Origin: Typhlomys cinereus
Lineage: Eukaryota; Chordata; Mammalia; Rodentia; Platacanthomyidae
Length of the DNA stretch: 64,000 bases
NCBI GenBank assembly: GCA_023101885.1
Contig: JALPQD010000625.1
Span: forward strand, 825,671-889,670
Direction of reading: 5' to 3'
The position numbers were made by a program, and so were the translations under genes. The notes beneath the pieces were generated by a model that made no database searches, had not been told where the DNA came from, and saw only the letters and a list, made by a program, of their open reading frames with translations. Shown piece after piece: positions 51,367-63,310 of this stretch (the first letter of the stretch is position 1; each line of letters starts with the position of its first letter).

Positions 51367-52719
51367 AGCCTAGCATGTTTTAACTACTTAAAAGAAGGAA
51401 GTTGAAATTATTATTATACAACTTTTCAGATATCATTCTATGCTGATGTGTGTGCAATTTTGATATCTTGTCATGCTATTTTAAAACATTTTTGACAGCT
51501 GCATCCACAGAAGAATGTCTCATGAAACTCAAAAGCCTAATGGCTTCTGGACTTGCAAGACTCCTTTCTCAGGCCTTGTTCCAAACACTGCATTCATCAT
51601 ATGTGTCTTATTTTCCTTAAAGAAAACTCTCAAAAATTGTGTTAGTTTCACATTGGGACCAAACGTGACCATGCTTCTGGGCTGTGCTATTAACCTATAC
51701 ATAGTTTCCCTGCCTGTTCCCACACTTCTATCCTGTATGGTGCCTTGAACATAGTACTCAACATTTTTTACTAAAAGCTTAATTAACCAAAATCAATGAG
51801 AAACTAAATTATTCATTTAGTCAGGTAATCCTAGCCAATACATTTGGTTATAAAACATTTAGCCCATTCAGATAGTAAGAAAATAAAATTTCACTTTGGA
51901 AACTGTAAAGTCAAGTATCAAAAATAAAATTACCTGGGGAAATTCTCTTAAGAATGATGATCCTGAGAAAATGCATTTGACTCTTGCGACAACTATCGCC
52001 CAGATAATATTTGGTTAGAGTGACTATCTTAGGCATTGGAAGATATCTAGCAACACTTCCAAGATGTGACCATCAAAAATGCTGCCAGACATTGTCAAAT
52101 GTCTCCTGATGGAAAAACCCCTCTGACTGCCTTAAGGCATTGCTATCAGCATCAAAACATGTAGAGATAGCCACAAGTCATCATATTAAGGCAGGAAAAG
52201 GAAGGCAATATTTTAGAAAAGTTTTCAATAAGCAAAGGCAACCTCATTTAACCTGAAAATCCCATTAACCCCATTCTTTGAGTGCTCTATTCCCCAAGCA
52301 TTCCAAATAACAAAAAAATGTACTGTACATTCTATTTTCTAATTTGTTTGCCAAGTTCAGCTCATTTTCCATCTCAACAGCTAAGTACAGAAATCCAGTT
52401 CATGGGTGGGGGATCATCAGCTTTACTTTTGCCATCTATTTTAAGTGACAGTGATGCTACTGACCTGGAAGTTTGAAGGGACTTTTTTTTGTCCTTTGTT
52501 CTGATATTTTAACTTTGATATTGGCAATTATTCGTCTGTTCTCTGACTACAAGAGAAGTCAAACAAAAAATGATCTAGTCCAGTTAGCTGTGGTTTACTA
52601 TATATAAAAGACCCACCACATTGGTGATCATTTGAAAGCATTCATTCTACCCATCCTTCTGATTGTGCATTGAAAAGTGCATTTCAATAAGCCATATTTC
52701 TCATTCCTTTTTTCTGCAG
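51367..52719 (+). other. Intron end with splice acceptor
   Basis: Unique intronic sequence ending in a pyrimidine-rich tract 'tcattccttttttctgcag', the acceptor for the exon at 52720. No repeat was recognised. Confidence 0.6.
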
Positions 52720-52773
52720 GTCGTGATCCTGGGTAAACATTCAAGAGGTTATCACTACATGCTTGCGAACCTG
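52720..52773 (+). CDS. Gria3 exon, AMPA receptor GluA3 amino-terminal domain
   Basis: A 54-base internal exon in phase 0, preceded by CAG (52717-52719) and followed by donor GTAAGA (52774). It encodes VVILGKHSRGYHYMLANL, which continues GluA3 exactly from the LEQ end of the exon at 6659. The serine-arginine pair after GKH distinguishes GluA3 from the GluA2 equivalent (valine-lysine). It lies in the extracellular amino-terminal domain. Probably the fifth coding exon; AMPA receptor genes commonly have a 54-base exon here. It is a whole number of codons, so skipping it would preserve the frame. The open frame running beyond the donor is intronic. No defect was seen. Confidence 0.95.
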
Positions 52774-53007
52774 GTAAGAATGAAAATAGTTCAAGTGTCC
52801 CTGGGCAATGTATTTCATTTAGTTTGCGTCAACTACAATCAGCTACAAAGGAAACAGAGAAAGTACCTAATGTATTTTCTAGAAGCTTGAAGAATTAAGT
52901 TCAGTGTTTACCAAAACCTGCATGCTGTACCCTTGTTTTCTATTATGCTGTCTCTGTTTTAGCTGCAAAGCTATATTCTTTCTTTCCCTAAAAAAGAATA
53001 GTTTGAA

Positions 53008-53150
53008 TTTGGCCTGGTGGCATATGCCTCTAATCTCAGCCACTCGAGAAGCTAAGGCAAGAGGGTTCAGAGTTCATCACTTGTCTGGGCTTCAGAAAGT
53101 TCAAATATAGCCTGGACAACTTAACAAGACCCTGTCTCAAAATATCAAGG
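53008..53150 (+). mobile_element. B1 SINE
   Basis: 'ggcctggtggcatatgcctc', 'taatctcagccactcgagaa' and 'aagaccctgtctcaaaatat' define a B1 on the plus strand. Confidence 0.85.
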
Positions 53151-53509
53151 ATATCTCATGCCTCTTTTTTATCTGAAAGAACAACTTACTTAGAGACTAA
53201 CAAAATGGCTTATAAATTAGTAATGATTGTTTGGCAAAGATTCTGCATAATACTATCTCTGTGGAATGAAAGAGGAATGTTTAATTTGTCACAATACCCA
53301 AAACCTATTAAATTACCACATAACATGATTTCTAAACCAAATTTTGTTTCATTAGCACCACAAAATCATGATCATTATAAAATTTTAAACCAAAATAGTA
53401 GCAACAAAGGTAAAAGATTATTGTAATTATATTCTTAGATTTCTTAAAGAAAATCCCTTGCATTATAACGAATATCTTTAAGTGAAAAAAGAAATGTTAC
53501 TTAAACCTC

Positions 53510-54035
53510 TTTCCTCCACAGAAGAGGGGACAACAAGATTGTAAGAGCTTAAATATGGGGAGGACCAACAATATGCAAGATACTCCACACAAGTTAGGGC
53601 TGCAGCAGCCGAAACTGGATTTTGCCTGACCTGCACAATGGCTGACATGTCAACCCCACCCCCCAAAGTCTAGCATGGATCACAGGGGAGAAGACTCCAG
53701 GCAATAGGATCCTTAGAGGCAAGGGATTAACAGTCATAATAGAGTTCCCATGCTAATGGGGAACTCAAGAAAGGGCTTCTGGCTATGCCACTGAGTCCTT
53801 ACCCCTCACTAGAGTGGAGGACACAGAGGGAGGTTTGGCATTCACACAAAAGGAAGCTCCAGGGGATGGGAGGAAAGAAGGGAGGCACTGGGAGTGGAGG
53901 AGGGAGGGAGGGGGCTGAGATGGGGGAAAAGGGGAGACTACAAGGAGGACGACTGGGAAGGGGACGAGAGAGGGAAAAGACAGGGATACCTATTAAGCTT
54001 GTATGATTAGGAAAAAAATAAAATGTGGGAGAAAA
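53510..54035 (+). mobile_element. L1 3' end (intermediate family)
   Basis: Contains 'aagattgtaagagcttaaat', 'caagatactccacacaagtt' and 'aagtctagcatggatcacag', then a purine-rich tract (53867-53965), ending 'attaagcttgtatgattagg' plus A-rich tail. No exact target duplication was found. Confidence 0.87.
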
Positions 54036-54129
54036 AAATTACTTTCTTAGAAAGCATTCACATACTCTGTACAATGAAGTTCAGAACTGCTGTTTTCGAT
54101 GAAAGCAAGCATCTGCAATCAACTGCTCA

Positions 54130-54480
54130 AAGTGGGGCTGGGGAGATGGTTCAGCAGGTAAAGTGCTTGCCATGCAATGTTAAGACTTGAATTGGGATCT
54201 CACATAAAAACCAGATGCAATGACATAAACAACTGTAATCCCAGTGTGCCTACAGAAACAGAAGGCAGAGAACCCAGAATTTCCAGAAGCTCACAGGCCA
54301 ACCAGTCTGGTTCGTGCTATAGAAATGAAGAGACTAGGTCTTAAACAAGAAACGACACCCAAAAGTTGTCCTGTAATACCTAAAGGTTGTCCAGTGACCT
54401 CACTCGTGAACTTTGACATACACATGCCCACACTTACACATGTACCTCACATATCACATATACACACACACAAAAAAGAA
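54130..54480 (+). mobile_element. B4-type SINE
   Basis: 'ggggctggggagatggttca', 'gcaggtaaagtgcttgccat', 'actgtaatcccagtg', 'gctcacaggccaaccagtct' and 'acacccaaaagttgtcct' give the ID-plus-B1-like B4 structure, with a short CA tail. Confidence 0.78.
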
Positions 54481-55349
54481 ATTAATATTCTCTTTTAGGA
54501 GGGAAAATATCTTGATTCTTAATTCATATCTGAAAATATGCAATTTGCCATTTTAGGCAACTGATATTAATGATGTTTTGACACAGTGGAGACTAGGGTG
54601 CGGAACAAAATACTGGCTGTTATACAAGGCACCTGAGATAGTTATTTTAAAAAAAGATTCCTTCCTAACAAACAAATACTCTATCCTTTTTCTTCAATCT
54701 TCCCACCTTTATTCCTCTCTTTTGGATTTTCCTTCTGCCTCATATGTCCTGGAAAGCAGTAAGGCTGTGAACTATAGTGTTTAAAAATATGGAGTTTATG
54801 CATTATTGGCATCCATGAGATAACTTCTGGTACTAATGCATAATTCACATGCATTAAAATATACAATTAATACACCAAAATACAATTTATGGAGTTTCAG
54901 ACTATGGAAGACTGAGGAAGTCTTGGCCAAAACAATTCAGAGGTCCATTGCCAAGCCTACAAGTAGAGGAGTCTTATGCTACCAGAAATAGCAAGGCATG
55001 ACATGCTCACTTTGCTCCATCACTAGCTCCATCGTGGCAGCTGGCCATGAAACACATGCCTTACAACACTAAAAGCCGAGGCTGATGAGGGTACCTGAAG
55101 CTGGAAGCTATCAGCTAATTCAACTTCTTGAAGCAAGTTCTGCCTGAGAAGATTTGAGCTGTACACGTCAGTGATTGTCTCAGGTGATATAAGATGACCT
55201 ATAGAGACCTCTTCCATCTTAGAATTCTGCCCAAGCCTCTGTAAGTGTAATAATCATCTTTCAGTTGAGCTGTGCTTTCAATTTGGGGACCCGGACCTGA
55301 CAAAAAACGAAAGTCTTCTGAGTGATGCAACTGCACGAAAGAATTGTAA
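54481..55349. other. Intron, no clear feature
   Basis: Unique-looking. 55025-55300 vaguely resembles an LTR end ('ggggacccggacc'), listed among the rejected items. Confidence 0.35.
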
Positions 55350-55465
55350 CCTAGCAGAGTGGGGTAATCCTGTAACCACAGCAATTGCTAGGTGGAGAAT
55401 TTCAAGTGGTTCAGGACCATTCTGGATTACATAAGAAAACCCTGCCTCACAAAAAGAAAAGAACA
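55350..55465 (+). mobile_element. B1-like SINE fragment
   Basis: 'gtaatcctgtaaccacagca' and 'aaaccctgcctcacaaaaag' suggest a degraded B1. Confidence 0.45.
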
Positions 55466-56825
55466 AGAGCTAAGGTTGTAGATCAATCATATAGTATTTG
55501 TCTCACATACACAGAGTCATAAAGATTTGAGAGAAAAGAAGAAGAAAGGAAATGGAAAGGAGGAGGAAGGAAATAGCATGAATTAGAGAAGAGAATTGTT
55601 ATAACAAGGTTTTAGAAATGAATGGAAAAGTGAATACAAAACACACAATTCAGAATTATGAGACCTTGGGAAGATGCCTCCTACAAGAACAAGAAAAATC
55701 TGTTCCTTTGAAAAGAAAGTAATGTGCAGTATCATGTCAGTCTGAGTAATGAAAACATAAACTCATTTATCATGTTTTGAGCTGCCACTTCTTCCTCAAG
55801 TGACCTTCTTTGTATTTGCACTCAGCCATATGTTTCCATAAGTCCCTGCACACTGTATAAAATTGCGTTTGGGCAATAGGTAAAAAGAGTGCTATTTATC
55901 TCTGATAATAGTAATAAAATGGACTATCCTCACCAGGGTTTCCCAAATTTTAAGAGTACACAAAAATACTTCAGACACCTCCAGCAAAGACATACACATA
56001 CAGAATGAAATAAAACTATTTAAAAAGTCAGTTGGATGGTCAAAAAAGGGAAGTGGAACTAAGAAGATGTTTCCTTCCAAAATGAACCATCTGGCCTTTC
56101 AAGACGAGCCAGCTGGATGAGAACTGAGGATGTGTATATATTCAGGGGAACAAGCTGTAGTCTGAGTCTCAATGTTACAATAGCACTGAACCACTCCTTT
56201 CTTCTACAAATGCAAATTCAAGAACAGTCACACTGCTTAACTAAGCTTCCTGGAAGCACCTGCTGTACCACGGCTCTAGGTCCTCTTTGATGCCCAGCTT
56301 TGTGTATCTGCGGAAGACTTTCATAATTCTTTTTTACATCGACCTTCCCTAACGGCAATCTTGAAAGTGACAAGATACTCTATGAATGCTTCCTTAGAGG
56401 CCATCACAGATCAGGGTGTATATGCTGAGTAGAAAACAAGCTTCAGAAAATTCCAACTTGCTAAAATCTCCCAAAGAGACAAAAGATTCCACCAGAAACA
56501 CAAACCAAAGATATGATCTGGTCAGGCTAGAAGTGGACATCCCAATAGAGCAAGTAAGTCTCTTACAAATTGTTAGAATTTGTAAAGAGATATCTTTTCT
56601 TCTTAAGAGTTAGCCCATAATTAATTGTTGTTTCCTTTTCAAGGACCAAGGTAGTGTTGTTCTCTTATCCAGTCCCTGAGGATACCTAAGCACACACTCC
56701 AAATATGTCAAGCTGATGGGTCAGGATCCTTTAAACTGTATTTCCATGCATATAGCAGTTTTAGTCTTAATAGGTCAACAGTGGTTGTTCAGGCATTGTA
56801 TACAGAATCTTAGGTTAAAGATTAG
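55466..56825. other. Intron, no feature recognised
   Basis: Unique-looking sequence. Confidence 0.4.
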
Positions 56826-56829
56826 GAAT

Positions 56830-57000
56830 AGACCCAAAGTAGAGAAGTACTGTGGTATGATGAAAACAAATGCCCTAGACTATAAGCTAGAAGAAAGGTT
56901 TGAACTCCAAAAACTCACTTAACTAGCCTCATGGTTAGCTAAACTACTCTGGACCCATTTCTTAATTTTTAAAATGGAGAGTTTGAGCAGATCACTCTTT
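56830..57000 (+). mobile_element. MIR SINE
   Basis: 'ctgtggtatgatgaaaacaa', 'ggtttgaactccaaaaactc' and 'cttaatttttaaaatggaga' follow the MIR order with heavy divergence. Confidence 0.55.
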
Positions 57001-58189
57001 CCTAAAAAGGGGATTAGTTGGATAGCAGGTAATGTTAAATAATACATGGCAAAACTTCCTTATAATGTATTGGTTTTGAATTTGTATTAAATATGTATCT
57101 AGGAAAAGAGATATTTCAACACTTCTGTGGTTTTTAGTTATCATTCTTTAGAACAAGGATGGCATAGGCATTTAGGACTGAAAAATATAGTCAACATAAA
57201 TAAAAACAATAAGTAAATTATAGCTCAGATGTAGACATAAACTTATATAGCAAAAATTGTGAAGGTGAAAGACTTCTGAGCCAAATTTTAAGGTACTATA
57301 AGGTCACTTCTAGCTGTACCTTAACTCCATCTCAGGTCACTTTGGACTACGGTAGGCAAGGAAAGGGAGTGTAAATGCAGCAGCTAGATGAATGCTAAGC
57401 ACATACGTAAGGATGCACAACCAAGGTCCTGTTTGTCTTGGAAGCAAATAATCATAAAGCAAACATAAAACTTTAAAATCAGTACAGATGGGTAAACCCC
57501 AAAAGGGGTGTGGTATTCTTAAGTTGGTTTAAAACAAACACAAGTACAAGAAAGACTAATCAAAGTAGTCCAGTACTTAGTGAAAGATAAATTAGATCTA
57601 AGTGGAGCTGACCCAAATACAGATGTTCAGGATCCCTCAAAATAAGACCAAGGAATTCAAGCCCTTGAGGGACCTATGACTCACAACAAAACCCATTCAG
57701 CACCAGGCCACTTGACTACTGCCTTAGAAGACCTTACAGGTACTCTCTATGAACATCAAGTCTGGCCCACAAGTGGAAACATGATCATATCAGCTGTGAG
57801 CAGTGGAAAGCACCAAGAGTAGGCAATCAAGCCAGGCGTTGTCCTAACAAGAAAAAGAATGGAAGTTAATGCATCTGACACTTGAGCTGTGTTCTCAGGA
57901 CTTCTCATTTGAGCATCTGAAAACTTCTATGAGTAAAGATTTCTTGCCTACTATCTCCTCAAACCTTTTTAAAGGTCAAAAAAATGAACTCAGAAGAGAG
58001 ACCTAACATGCCAAACTCTTGCAACAGTATTGTGTCCATCTTACTTGATTTGCGTATTTCAATAGACTAAAAAACCAGAGATAAAGGATGCATTATGAGT
58101 ATGTGCAAAGATGAAAATGTAAAAGAATGAAGCACAAGCTATAAATTTAGGAGTACAAAATGGTCAAAGGTAAAAGGACTTCATTTTTT
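57001..58189. other. Intron, no feature recognised
   Basis: Unique-looking AT-rich sequence. Confidence 0.4.
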
Positions 58190-58375
58190 TTCTTAAATGT
58201 TTTATTTGTTTAAAGGGGGGAGGAGGAAGAAAGAGAGAGAATGTACATTCAATGGTGCATGGGGGAAGTCAGAAGACAACTTTCCTTTCATCATGTAGGT
58301 TCAGAGTACTGAATTTAAGTTATCAGATTTAGGAGTAAGCTCCTTACCCTCTGAGCTATTTCACTAGCCCTGATA
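58190..58375 (-). mobile_element. tRNA-headed SINE (B4-like)
   Basis: On + it opens 'tcttaaatgttttatttgtt' (tail), then an AGAG-rich stretch and 'ctccttaccctctgagctat' near the end (reverse tRNA-like head). Confidence 0.6.
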
Positions 58376-58399
58376 AAAAGAGCTTTAAAAGCAGGGACA

Positions 58400-58510
58400 C
58401 CAAGCCAGGCATGATACCACAAGCCTGTAATCATAACCCTAAACTGGCGAAGAAAGACTAGGAGTTCAAGGTCATTGTCAGCTACATAGAGTTCCCAAAC
58501 AAACAGATGT
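58400..58510 (+). mobile_element. B1 SINE fragment
   Basis: 'caagccaggcatgataccac', 'aagcctgtaatcataaccct' and 'aggagttcaaggtcattgtc' are B1 plus-strand landmarks. Confidence 0.7.
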
Positions 58511-58529
58511 CAGGTATGGGAATCTGGGG

Positions 58530-58837
58530 TTGAAAGCTGTCTAAAGTACAATGCATCTCTCAATGGAAAAAAAGATCTTATCATTTAAACATGATGATCT
58601 GAGTTCAAATCCCCAGTATCCACATAAAAGCCAGATGCAAGGCACGAGTGCCTTCAACCCCATCACTACTAAAAGAAAATGGGAAATGGAAAGAGGAGAA
58701 TCCTGGAACACCCACAGGCATTCCAGTCTGGCATGTGCAGTAGAAGAACAACAAAGATACTGAAGCCTGAAGTTGTACTGTGACCTCCACATGTGCACTT
58801 GGCATGCATATCCTCTCATTCATACCCATAAATGAAT

Positions 58838-58868
<31 letters not shown>

Positions 58869-58910
58869 TGTGCATGCACACACACACATATGCACACACA
58901 CAGAATAGGA
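58530..58910 (+). mobile_element. B4-type SINE with CA tail
   Basis: 'atgatctgagttcaaatccc', 'agccagatgcaaggcacgag', 'cattccagtctggcatgtgc' and 'tgtgacctccacatgtgcac', then (CA)n from 58838 to 58901. Confidence 0.72.
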
Positions 58911-60820
58911 CATATTGTATCTCCAACACCTTGTTGTGTTCATTCTTTCCTGATGCCCCACATAATTTCATTCTTGCTCTTTCACTTTTCTTGTGTCTCC
59001 TTTTTTTTCTTCCTGTATCATCTCTCCCAATTTATCTCATTACATTAATATTGTGTCAGGGAAAAAAATAGAGGAAAGGGTATTAGATAACACTTAGGTT
59101 GTTTTTTTTTTTTTATTTTGCTAAGACAAAAGCATTACTCATAAAGTAGAACCCAAAAAGACAGCCAGACATAAGCTAAGCTTGAAGAAGTGAACTCTGC
59201 AGCTTACTTAGTCTAGGAATGAACCTGAAACAGAAGAGTCTGCTTTGTTTAGAGAGAAATCAAATGACATTGAGTCATGTTCTCTTGCTTGCCAATACCA
59301 GCCAGTCCCTTCTGCTCTCTTCCCCTTCCAGGTCATCTTGTTCTGTTCTTTACTTCCCCTTCCTTTGTTCTCACAACGGTCATGTTCTAAATAAAAATTC
59401 AAATGCTCAAAAGCTCATGTGTGAACACTGATATCTCAGCAGACGGCATGGAAACACAGCTCACAGAGCCTGGCTTTGGCAGCAAGGGAAATGGTCTTGG
59501 AGGGAAGAGCTACCACTGGTCCCAAGTGCCAGTTGCCTGCTCTGAGTATATAGTCTCTCTGGTGGCTCAGGATTCTAGCTAATGTCCAAATAGAGATATA
59601 GTAGAGTAGTACCAAGGGTATGAGGAATGGAATTCGTCTGTACTTGAATACCACAAAGTATTTGTCAGCTTAAAAAAAGTCCATGTTAGCTATTCATTCT
59701 CCCTCTCCTCAAATGCCTCCATTACAGTACAACATTGTTTTTTTTCTCCCTCACCCTTCTCCATTTTTATATCCCTCTCCCTGCCCTCTCTCCTTCCTGC
59801 CTGAAATTTATGAGAAAAGATCAACTCTTAGTTAATATTTTAACAAGATAAATTGAAAGAATTTATGACTTCTCTCTCAGACTCCTAAATCCTGTCCTCC
59901 AAAACAGGCCTTCTTCAACTAGTTAGATGAACCCAATTTCCCCTTCTCTGTGTCTTCATGGACCAAGAAAAGTGCAACAAATTAATTACTAAAAGTAAGA
60001 TAAGCAAAATTCAATATAATATATGTCTAATTATTTTTATTACATTTAACAGACATATTACCATATTGAATCGCTAAAAAGGTTTGTAAAGAATCCATTT
60101 TTCCCCTTTTATCATCTCAGATGGTAACATTAGCCAGCACTAGTCTGCACATGATATGGGTAGTGATGCTCTGAAAGACTTTACAGATTTTCTTTGTTCT
60201 TTCTCATCATTTGAATATCCCAAATTTCATTCACTTCACAGAAATGTGCATATAACAGTGTCTTTGAGAAATTTATAATCATATTGATGAGACCAGATTT
60301 GCCTATCTTATGATAAAAACTATCACAAAGAATAGGGAATGAAGATAAGACACAGTGTGAGGTATCAGTACTCCATCAAGTGTAGTCAGGAAAGGTGACT
60401 TCAAAGAATGACCTAAAGGGTGAAAAAGATCCAGTTACATGACAAACCAGGAAAAGTTCATATAGATACAATAATCATGTAGCAAGGGCCCTAGGCAAAA
60501 AAAGAGCTTAAGACCTTCCCCAAACTGTCAAAGGCAATTTGGGCTTAAAGCAAAGCAAGGATTGGCTTTATCAGGCCAAGTTAAAGAGTTTAGCTTTTTT
60601 CAATAGCAATGGAAAATCACTAAAAAGTTTTAAGCAGGAGAGGGACATGATCTGACTTATAACTTAAAAAGCATCAGTGTCTAATGCATGGATTTTACAG
60701 TATATAGATTATACCTCAATAAAGCTGCTAGTGAAAAGGGAGCTCAGTGGTTATGTGCCCCACCAGTAGCATTTACATAAAGGCATAATTACTGATTTAT
60801 CCTTACAAATAATTCCACAC
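58911..60820. other. Intron, no feature recognised
   Basis: Unique-looking sequence with poly(T) at 59101-59113. Confidence 0.4.
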
Positions 60821-60824
60821 AGAT

Positions 60825-60925
60825 GTAAGTACCATTAGGGCAGTGAACAGGTCTGATATGGCTCACCATTGCACCCATAGCTAGCATTTAGAAGGTTTCA
60901 AAGTATGTTTGTTGATTGGATTAGA
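60825..60925 (+). mobile_element. L2 LINE 3' fragment
   Basis: 'accattagggcagtgaacag', 'gctcaccattgcacccatag' and 'ctagcatttagaaggtttca' follow the L2 3' terminus order. Confidence 0.55.
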
Positions 60926-61469
60926 GAATAAAACAGTAAACAATACAAGCAACCTGTAATCAAGTACTAATTTGTGTGGTGTAATCTTTCACTCTGAACA
61001 TTATATGCTCTCTGGAGGATAGATCTGCTCTCCAGAAAAAAGACTTGTGTCTTTCATTAGCAACCTGGTAACTTGAGTCACCACAATTACTATGTGTTTA
61101 TGTATGTGTTTATGTACTGAAGCATTACTCTGATGAACAATTCGAATAGTACTAAAGGCAAAGCCAGCATTCACCCAAATGGAGAGATAGACTGTTATCC
61201 TTGGCAGCCTTCCAATCCTCATTCCACTGCTTTTATCTTCCCAATAAGCAGGCACCTTCTCCATTTTTCATTTATGATCTGTTATCAACTCAATGAAAGT
61301 CATTCAACTTACCTAGTGTCAGTTTTCCTCTGTGGACAAAATGTATCATAAGAATAATGCTATACTAAAAAGGACAGCAAATAATTTCTTGAAAGAAAAT
61401 ATTTTAAAAGTAAGCCTTGAAAATATTTATTGCCAGGTCTCAATTATCTATAGTATGTTAAGGAAAATG

Positions 61470-61470
<1 letters not shown>
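60926..61470. other. Intron, no feature recognised
   Basis: Unique-looking sequence. Confidence 0.4.
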
Positions 61471-61517
<47 letters not shown>

Positions 61518-61527
61518 GTGTATGTAT

Positions 61528-61560
<33 letters not shown>

Positions 61561-61564
61561 GTGT
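61471..61564 (+). repeat. (GT)n microsatellite
   Basis: Long GT run with a few GC, TA and ATGT interruptions in the middle. Confidence 0.95.
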
Positions 61565-61879
61565 AAATCAAAGACATGGGACAATACCAATGTTATTTGG
61601 CTCTTATGAAGGTGGAATCCTATGGCTACCCTCAAATCAGGAAAATTCTGTTTGGATGCCAATTGTTTAATTGCCATCTTTGTAGAATGATGGCCTGAGA
61701 GAATCAAACAAGGATTGTTTACCAGGCTCCTTAAACTTCACAGACACAAAGTCATGCATGGCTGATTTTATATACCTGTGTTCAGATGTAGGAAATAGTG
61801 TCCTGGATCAAATAAACACGATTTGATAGACAAGTGATACAATGTAGCATAACTTATAATTCCAAATCAATACCTTCCC

Positions 61880-61972
61880 TCCATATATATATGCATGTAT
61901 TATATATATATGCATGTATTGTATATGTATGCATGTATGCATGTATGCATGTACTGTATATATATACATAGC
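61880..61972 (+). repeat. (TA)n/(TGCA) compound microsatellite
   Basis: Repeats of TATATATATGCATGTAT, then GCATGTAT units, then TATATATATACAT. Strongly self-complementary. Confidence 0.9.
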
Positions 61973-62591
61973 ATCACAAAGTGAGGAAACAGAGTTTCAT
62001 CTTTCTTACCTCCAAACTGTCTATCTCTGCTTTTTCTGTGTTCTAATCTCTTCTCTCTGCAAACAATGTTTACTGAGACAGCCAAAGGAAAGAGTGCCAA
62101 AGTGGCAATTAGACAAGTAGCACTGATTTTAATGTTTAGGATAAGCTCACAAAAGTAATTGAGTATCTAATCACCACTTGTAATTGTGAAAATCCCCACA
62201 AAATAATAAAATGAGCTTAACAGAAATTCTACTCATTACAACAGGGAACTTGGGACTTTGTTGTAACTCAGCAATGGTATGGTAGAGCATACAGTGTGGC
62301 TTACTGCACAGAAGAGAATGTAGTGGTAAAGAACGCAAACATCCATGAGCAGTCATCAACATGGACAAGAGCTCATGAAATCACTAACAAAAATATAAAA
62401 GTGGCACAACATTGGGGAGAAAGTGAAGAAATAAATTAGACATGGTTCTTGAGGCAAGTAGCATGCATATAAAAATCTAAATTTAACAAGCTTATTTTAA
62501 AAAAGAAAATGCTAACAAAGAGGAAGATAAAGTGCAGCCTAAACAGCCATTCAGAAAAGATATAGAGTTTCTTCAAAAACACTAAAATTTT
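61973..62591. other. Intron, no feature recognised
   Basis: Unique-looking AT-rich sequence. Confidence 0.4.
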
Positions 62592-62835
62592 GGGCTACAG
62601 AGATAGCTCAGGGGTTCAGACTCTGCCTCGCAAGCAGAAGGTCCTGAGTTCAGATCCCAGGTCTCATGGAAAAACTCCAGGTGGAAAACAGTAGTGACCT
62701 GCACTTCCCATCCTGGTAGGAAAGCCTGAAAAAGCCCAGAGAAAAGCAAAAAGGAGACAGAAGCAATCCAGAATGATTCCTGAAGTCACCTTTGTTCCTC
62801 CACAGAGACACACAGTATCTGACGATCACACACGA
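62592..62835 (+). mobile_element. tRNA-headed lineage SINE, older copy
   Basis: 'gggctacagagatagctcag', 'ggtcctgagttcagatccca', 'gacctgcacttcccatcctg', then 'attcctgaagtcacctttgt' and a CACA tail passing into (GA)n. Diverged relative to the copies at 7630 and 46190. Confidence 0.75.
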
Positions 62836-62850
62836 GAGAGAGAGAGAGAG

Positions 62851-62977
62851 ATTTGACATCCATAGGCTACTAAACACCATAGCTCAGCAACTCTATAGTC
62901 TGATGCACACTGTCGGTTGGTTACCTTTGTGATCCACTGGCTGGCTAGGAACCATGGCTGATTGCAGTTGGTGAGAG
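62851..62977 (+). repeat. 127-base direct repeat, copy 1 (between GA tracts)
   Basis: Identical to 63306-63432 from ATTTGACATCCATAGGCTAC to GCAGTTGGTGAGAG. It has (GA)n on both sides (62833-62850 and from 62973 to 62996). Confidence 0.95.
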
Positions 62978-63134
62978 AGAGAGAGAGAGAGAGAGAAACA
63001 CCAAAAATTAAACTACCATATAAATGAGTAGTCTCACTTTGGGGTATATAGATACTTCTGGACTTACATAGTAGATTTATATACTAACAAATCTATCGTA
63101 ATTCAAAAGTTTGATAAATCCAAAATACATCTAA

Positions 63135-63250
63135 AGTAAGTCAGCTGGTTGGCATACACCTTATAATATCAGCTGCTAGGGAGCCACTAAGGTGAAAGGG
63201 TCACAAGTTTGAAGCCAGTGTGGGCAACATAAAAAGAACCCCATTGAAAA
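63135..63250 (+). mobile_element. B1-like SINE
   Basis: 'ttggcatacaccttataata', 'tcagctgctagggagccact' and 'cagtgtgggcaacataaaaa' suggest a diverged B1, followed by an A/G-rich tail and (GA)n (63271-63305). Confidence 0.6.
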
Positions 63251-63266
63251 AGGAAGGAAGAAGGAG

Positions 63267-63305
<39 letters not shown>

Positions 63306-63310
<5 letters not shown>

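Noticed and set aside
55025..55320. Solitary LTR ending in 'ggggacccggacc'
   Set aside because: I found no matching 5' border, no polyadenylation signal in the right place and no duplication, so the resemblance is too weak.
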